This document shows, piece after piece, positions 60,501 to 64,000 of a DNA stretch of 64,000 bases. Location of the stretch: positions 454,447-518,446 of the forward strand of contig NZ_AEUE01000001.1 of assembly GCF_000186705.1 (NCBI RefSeq), written 5' to 3'. The notes under the pieces were generated by a model. It was not told where the DNA came from and made no database searches. It saw only the letters and a list, made by a program, of their open reading frames with translations. Position numbers and translations under genes: made by a program. Origin of the DNA: Citromicrobium sp. JLT1363 (GTDB lineage: Bacteria; Pseudomonadota; Alphaproteobacteria; Sphingomonadales; Sphingomonadaceae). Position 1 is the first letter of the stretch, and every line of letters starts with the position of its first letter.

Positions 60501-63500
60501 TGTCCCGAGCGACGGGACGCTGTCGCCCGCGTTCGACGCGGCAGAGCAGGACTATAGTGTACGGGTGGCCCATTCGGTCGACACGATTACCCTGACCCCA
60601 ACCGCTAGCGATGCGGGGGCGACGATCACGGTCGACGGAAACGCGGTGGCTTCGGGAAGCGCGAGCGCTCCGATCGCCCTGCCGGTCGGCGTCACAAGGA
60701 TCGTTGTCCAGGTGAATGCCGCCGACGGCACGAACCGCCAATACTCGGTGGCGGTCACGCGCGCTGCGTCGAACGATGCGACGCTATCCGCGCTGACGGT
60801 GAGCGAAGGGTCGCTGACCCCGTCCTTCGATACAGGCGAGCTGAACTATTCGGTGGCGGTGGCCCATTCGGTCACATCCATCGTGCTGACCCCTACCGCT
60901 TCGGATGCAGGCGCAACGATCAGGGTTGCCGGTAGTATGACCGCGTCCGGCAGCGCGAGCACGCCGGTAGCACTCGGCGCGGGCACGACATCGATCGCGG
61001 TGATCGTCACGGCAGCCGACGGCACGACGCAGCAATATACCGTTGCGGTCACCCGCGCCCCGTCGAGAGACGCGACCCTCGCCAGCCTCGTGCCGAGCGA
61101 TGGCGGGCTGACGCCTGCATTCGACCCGGCGGAGCTGAGTTATGCGGTATCGGTCGGCAATGATGTCGACGAGATTACGCTGACGCCGCGTGTCGCCGAC
61201 GCCGGAGCGACGGTGACGGTTGCGGGCAACGCGGTGTCTTCGGGCAGCGCGAGTGCGCCGGTATCTCTGCCGGTCGGCACGACCTCGATTGCAGTGGTGG
61301 TGACCGCCGCCGATGGCACGACGACGCAGCAATATGACGTGGCGGTAACGCGCGTGCCGTCCAACGATGCCAAGCTCGCGGCACTGACGCTGAGCGAAGG
61401 CACGCTCCAGCCCGCCTTCGGCCCGTTCAACACGAACTACCTGGTCGATGTCGCCAATTCGGTCACATCGATCACCGTGACGCCTACCGCAGCGGACGCC
61501 GGTGCCACGATCACAGTGGCCGGCAATGCAGTCACTTCGGGCAGCGCGAGCGCGCCGGTGGCGCTGGCCGTCGGCAGCACTTCGATCGCGGTGGTCGTCA
61601 CGGCGGCGGACGGCACGACGCTGGAATACACGATTGCGGTAACGCGCGCTGCGTCGAGCGATGCGACGCTATCGGACCTGACGGCGAGCGAGGGGTCTCT
61701 GTCGCCGGCCTTCGACTCCGCCCGGACCAGTTATTCGCTAGCCGTTGGCACTGCCGTCGATTCGATCCGCCTGACGCCGACCGTCTCCAATGCAGAAGCG
61801 ACCGTGACGGTGGCGGGCAATGCGGTCGCATCGGGCAGCGCGAGCGCGCCGGTGGCGTTGAACGTCGGCGCAAACTCGATCCCGGTGGTGGTGACGGCGG
61901 GGAACGGCGCCACCCGAAGCTATACCGTTGTGGTAACCCGCGCCGCGCCCCCGACGATCAGCGTTTATTCGACCAGCGACGGCGTCCAGCCGATCGCCGA
62001 CGGCTCGACTTCGAGAACTCCGGGAACCGATTTCGGCGAGGTGACGGTCGGCTCCTCGGCATCGCGCAGGTTCCTGATCAGCAATGGTGGCAATGCCGAT
62101 CTCATAATCTCGAGCGTCACCGCGACGCCTGCGACCGGATTCACGGTACAAGCCGCGTCGTCGAGGACGATCGCTCCGGGTGGGTCCTACGAGTTTGAGA
62201 TCCGGTTTGCCCCGCAGACCGAGGGAAGTTTCACCACGACGATCGCTATCTCAAGCAACGATCCTGCAACGCCTTCCTTCAGCTATTCCCTCTACGCAAC
62301 TGCCGCGGCGCCGATCCCGACGATCACCGCTATCGCGCCGGCGCAGGGCCCGGCATCGGGCGGAACCGCGGTTTCGATCACCGGCATGGGTTTCCTGACG
62401 GTGAGCAACGTCACCTTCGCAGGGGTGGGGGCAGACGCGTTGACCGTGGTCAGTGACACGCGGATCGATGTCACGACGCCCGCGAATGCTGCAGGCAGTG
62501 TCGATGTGGTCGTCACATCCCCGGGCGGCGCGGCGACCGCGACCGATGGCTATCGCTTCCTTTCCGGAGATGCGGCGCTGTCCGGCCTTGCGGTGAGCGA
62601 GGGCACGCTGACACCGGCGTTCGATCCGGCGCAAACCGACTACGCGGTATCGGTGGGCAGTACGGTCGAGGCGATGACACTGACCCCGACCGCCTCGGAC
62701 ACCGACGCCACCATCACCGTCGCTGGCAACGCGGTCGCCTCGGGCAGCGCGAGTGCGCCGGTGACGCTGTCGGTTGGCACGACCTCGATAGCGGTCGTCG
62801 TGACCGCCGCCGATGGCACCACCCGGCAATATAGCGTGGCGGTAACCCGCGCCGCGCCTCCCACGATCGCGGTGTATTCGAGTAACGGAGGCGTGCAGCC
62901 GATCGCCAACGGCACGACTTCGGCGACGCCGGGGACCGATTTCGGCCAGGTGGCGGTCGGATCCTCGGGATCGCTCACATTTCTGATCTTCAACGAAGGC
63001 GATGCCGATCTCGTGATCTCGGGCCTCACCACGTCTGCGATGGCCGGATTTACCCTGCCAGCTGCGTCCTCGACGACGGTCGCTCCGGGCGGTTCCTACG
63101 AGTTCCCGATTGTCTTCGCGCCGAAGACCGATGGCAGCTTCGACACGACGATCACAATCACCAGCAACGATCCTGCGACGCCGAGCTTCACCTACAGCCT
63201 CTACGGCACGGCTGCCGCGCCCGTCCCGACGATTTCGGGCATCGCCCCTGCGGAAGGTCCGCCCTCCGGCGGCACCGCCGTCACGATTACCGGCACGGGC
63301 TTCCTGACTGCGAGCAGCGTCACCTTCGCGGGTTCGGAGGCAAACGCATTCAGCGTCGTCAGCGACACGCAGATCGATGCGACCACCCCGGCGGGCGTGG
63401 CGGGTCGTGCGGATGTGGTCGTCACATCCCCGGGCGGCGCGGCAACGGCTACCGATGGCTATACCTACCTTTCCAACGATGCGCAGCTTTCGGCGCTGTC

Positions 63501-64000
63501 GGTGAGCGAGGGCGCGCTGAGCCCGGCCTTCGACCCCGCGCAGTCGAGCTACACGGTTGCGGTGGGCAACAATGTCGACACGATTGCGCTCACCCCGACG
63601 GCATCGGACGCCGACGCAACCATCACAGTTGCGGGCAACGCGGTGGCCTCGGGCAGCATCAGCGCCCCGATCACGCTGGCGGTTGGGACAACCTCCATCG
63701 AAGTCATGGTGACCGCCGCCGATGGTACCCGGCAGAGCTACACGGTCTCTGTGACACGCGCCCTTTCGAGCGATGCGACCTTGTCGGCGCTGGCGGTAAG
63801 CGAAGGGTCACTGAGCCCGGCGTTCGATCCGGCGCAGCTGAGTTACGCGGTTGCAGTGGGCAATGATATCGATGCGATTACCCTGACCCCAAGCGTGTCA
63901 GATGCCGACGCCACGATCACGGTCGCTGGCAATGCGGTCGCCTCCGGCAGCGCGAGCGCTCCGGTGGCACTGCCGGTCGGGACCACGACGATAGAAGTGG
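57553..64000 (+). CDS. Giant secreted repeat protein (choice-of-anchor-D, IPT/TIG and cadherin-like domains), 3-prime truncated
   Basis: An open frame of 2149 codons running off the window. The start MRTPPAFRGSILSVFL opens a signal peptide ending LPAAAAAQ. Order by residue: anchor-D/HYDIN-like domain (30-150), bacterial Ig-like (154-245), two more anchor-D domains (250-490), IPT/TIG (490-573), cadherin-like beta-sandwiches 1-2 (574-770), anchor-D (771-890), IPT (890-975), cadherin-like 3-7 (976-1466), anchor-D (1467-1586), IPT (1587-1672), cadherin-like 8 (1673-1766), anchor-D (1767-1887), IPT (1888-1974), cadherin-like 9-10 (from 1975). There is no ribosome-binding site of note. Probably a cell-surface adhesin or matrix protein; the anchoring C-terminus is outside the window. 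Confidence 0.9.
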   Translation, partial: MRTPPAFRGSILSVFLAALALFLPAAAAAQPVLQVYGVVDSTSVAVPNGSSSRTVATDFGAVDEAGGQVLRYFLLYNPGNAPLTITDVSVSPGSVFRIPQDNTGEITAGGSKTIAIAFDPNGGGPFSETVSVASDDPNNPSYTFQVFGDGIATSGPTVTLGALTDAGSNTYTSSITFSAPVTGFTAGDLVTTNASATLSGSGANYVVTLSPSASGQFSVQVPANIAVDGSGNYNRPSEIRTATFDPPPGGVLRVTGRGNTIANGDMSPRNADGTSYGRIVVGESAVDRTFVLHNDGANALAVSSITVDNATGSAFSLVGAAPGPIAPDGSASITVRFDPPAEGAFDATVRIASDDPNNATYSFAVRGAAEAAAPQLYVFRNGMPVQDGAAPNANTDFGTIDVGGSENLQFVVYNAGNAELTFAASISPTEGYRLSLVSSGTIPAGAFKAFEVFFEPQAEGSFPTTVSIASNDPNTPEFTFEMAGAAVAPVPTIGAISPDEGGGAGGTTVTISGTGFLTAQSVTFDGTDATSFTVVSDTEIEAVTPAHAPGAVDVVVTTAGGAATATGGYTYLASSDATLASLSVSEGTLSPAFDPAETDYAVAVGEAVATIVLTPTASDAGATITVAGTVVTSGQASAPIALSAGQNTIVVEVTAPDGTTQQYNVVVTRAPSSDATLAALSVSEGTLTPAFDSARSNYTVRVANDVETITVTPTAAGVGATITVNSVATASGSASAPISLVVGTTPITIRVTAANGASRVYSVPVTRAAPPTVRVYSMTGGQAVVANGSTAATPGTDFGEVDVGAQGTRLFVVNNAGDAPLTLSGLSVTAGQGFSVPALASQTLQPGESYQLSVPFRPTSTGDVTGTVSITSDDPNAPTYSFAVYASGVAPVPTIGSVSPEQGVARGGASVTITGTGFLTTQSVTFGGTDATAFTVVSDTAIQATTPEHPAGAVDVVVTSPGGSATATNGYRFLSGDSTLASLVPSDGTLSPAFDAAEQDYSVRVAHSVDTITLTPTASDAGATITVDGNAVASGSASAPIALPVGVTRIVVQVNAADGTNRQYSVAVTRAASNDATLSALTVSEGSLTPSFDTGELNYSVAVAHSVTSIVLTPTASDAGATIRVAGSMTASGSASTPVALGAGTTSIAVIVTAADGTTQQYTVAVTRAPSRDATLASLVPSDGGLTPAFDPAELSYAVSVGNDVDEITLTPRVADAGATVTVAGNAVSSGSASAPVSLPVGTTSIAVVVTAADGTTTQQYDVAVTRVPSNDAKLAALTLSEGTLQPAFGPFNTNYLVDVANSVTSITVTPTAADAGATITVAGNAVTSGSASAPVALAVGSTSIAVVVTAADGTTLEYTIAVTRAASSDATLSDLTASEGSLSPAFDSARTSYSLAVGTAVDSIRLTPTVSNAEATVTVAGNAVASGSASAPVALNVGANSIPVVVTAGNGATRSYTVVVTRAAPPTISVYSTSDGVQPIADGSTSRTPGTDFGEVTVGSSASRRFLISNGGNADLIISSVTATPATGFTVQAASSRTIAPGGSYEFEIRFAPQTEGSFTTTIAISSNDPATPSFSYSLYATAAAPIPTITAIAPAQGPASGGTAVSITGMGFLTVSNVTFAGVGADALTVVSDTRIDVTTPANAAGSVDVVVTSPGGAATATDGYRFLSGDAALSGLAVSEGTLTPAFDPAQTDYAVSVGSTVEAMTLTPTASDTDATITVAGNAVASGSASAPVTLSVGTTSIAVVVTAADGTTRQYSVAVTRAAPPTIAVYSSNGGVQPIANGTTSATPGTDFGQVAVGSSGSLTFLIFNEGDADLVISGLTTSAMAGFTLPAASSTTVAPGGSYEFPIVFAPKTDGSFDTTITITSNDPATPSFTYSLYGTAAAPVPTISGIAPAEGPPSGGTAVTITGTGFLTASSVTFAGSEANAFSVVSDTQIDATTPAGVAGRADVVVTSPGGAATATDGYTYLSNDAQLSALSVSEGALSPAFDPAQSSYTVAVGNNVDTIALTPTASDADATITVAGNAVASGSISAPITLAVGTTSIEVMVTAADGTRQSYTVSVTRALSSDATLSALAVSEGSLSPAFDPAQLSYAVAVGNDIDAITLTPSVSDADATITVAGNAVASGSASAPVALPVGTTTIEV
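59272..64000 (+). repeat. Tandem cadherin-like coding repeats (about 291-294 bases each)
   Basis: Ten units start near 59272, 59566, 60478, 60769, 61063, 61360, 61651, 62569, 63475 and 63766. Each encodes the pattern SDATLxxLxxSEGxLxPAFD, then LTPTASDAGATITVAGNAV, SGSASAPVAL, and a final VTAADGTTxxYxVAVTRA. They come in runs of 2, 5, 1 and at least 2, separated by an anchor-D plus IPT cassette of about 600 bases. The DNA similarity between units suggests expansion by internal duplication, and assembly or recombination errors are likely here. Confidence 0.85.

Noticed and set aside
59272..64000. CRISPR or non-coding satellite array
   Set aside because: The unit length is about 291-294 bases, units are fully coding in one frame and diverged; there are no short identical repeats with unique spacers.

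Overview
The window is high-GC DNA with short intergenic gaps, many overlapping stop/start codons (ATGA, GTGA, TGATG) and four TonB-dependent receptors. Together with sphingomonad-style inverted intergenic repeats (3351-3447) this points to an alphaproteobacterium of the order Sphingomonadales, probably Erythrobacteraceae or Sphingomonadaceae. That is an inference from gene content; there is no rRNA or marker phylogeny here.

Layout. 1-4.1 kb is housekeeping: the bifunctional (p)ppGpp enzyme Rsh, a secreted cyclophilin, a small zincin and tRNA-Ser(GGA). 4.2-18.6 kb is a leftward block: proline catabolic PutA, a hydantoinase/oxoprolinase pair (HyuA/HyuB) preceded by a cyclophilin and a TonB receptor, then a MalT/LAL-type LuxR regulator coupled to an amidohydrolase. 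19.0-29.8 kb is a CoA-thioester catabolic block: NTF2-like protein, both subunits of an IpdAB/glutaconate-CoA-transferase-like enzyme, crotonase, SDR, SCP-x thiolase with its DUF35 partner, an AraC regulator with a short upstream leader ORF, a PaaG-like crotonase, an acyl-CoA synthetase and an isovaleryl-CoA-dehydrogenase-type ACAD. The contents resemble a ring/side-chain degradation route (steroid-like or other cyclic acid). 30-38.5 kb holds a TonB receptor, then a leftward TonB receptor / serine hydrolase / DUF2855 operon facing a TetR regulator that contains two complete TetR units, with two near-identical 19-bp repeats between them.

38.8-54.4 kb looks like a coherent peptide and hydroxyproline utilisation island. 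It contains an NTF2-like lipoprotein, a TonB receptor, a DUF885 peptidase and an M14 carboxypeptidase on the + strand. A six-gene leftward operon follows (DapA-family deaminase, three-subunit D-hydroxyproline-dehydrogenase-type flavoenzyme, VOC protein, RidA), then a divergent LysR regulator and a second leftward operon (secreted COG1228 amidohydrolase, DUF3311 protein, sodium:solute symporter). The same TTGC-N7-GCAA palindrome lies upstream of both leftward operons, which suggests one LysR regulon.

54.6-64 kb carries a NarL-type two-component pair and, divergently, the first 2149 codons of a very large secreted repeat protein built from choice-of-anchor-D, IPT/TIG and cadherin-like domains; it runs off the right edge. 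No insertion sequence, integrase, CRISPR array or rRNA was seen.
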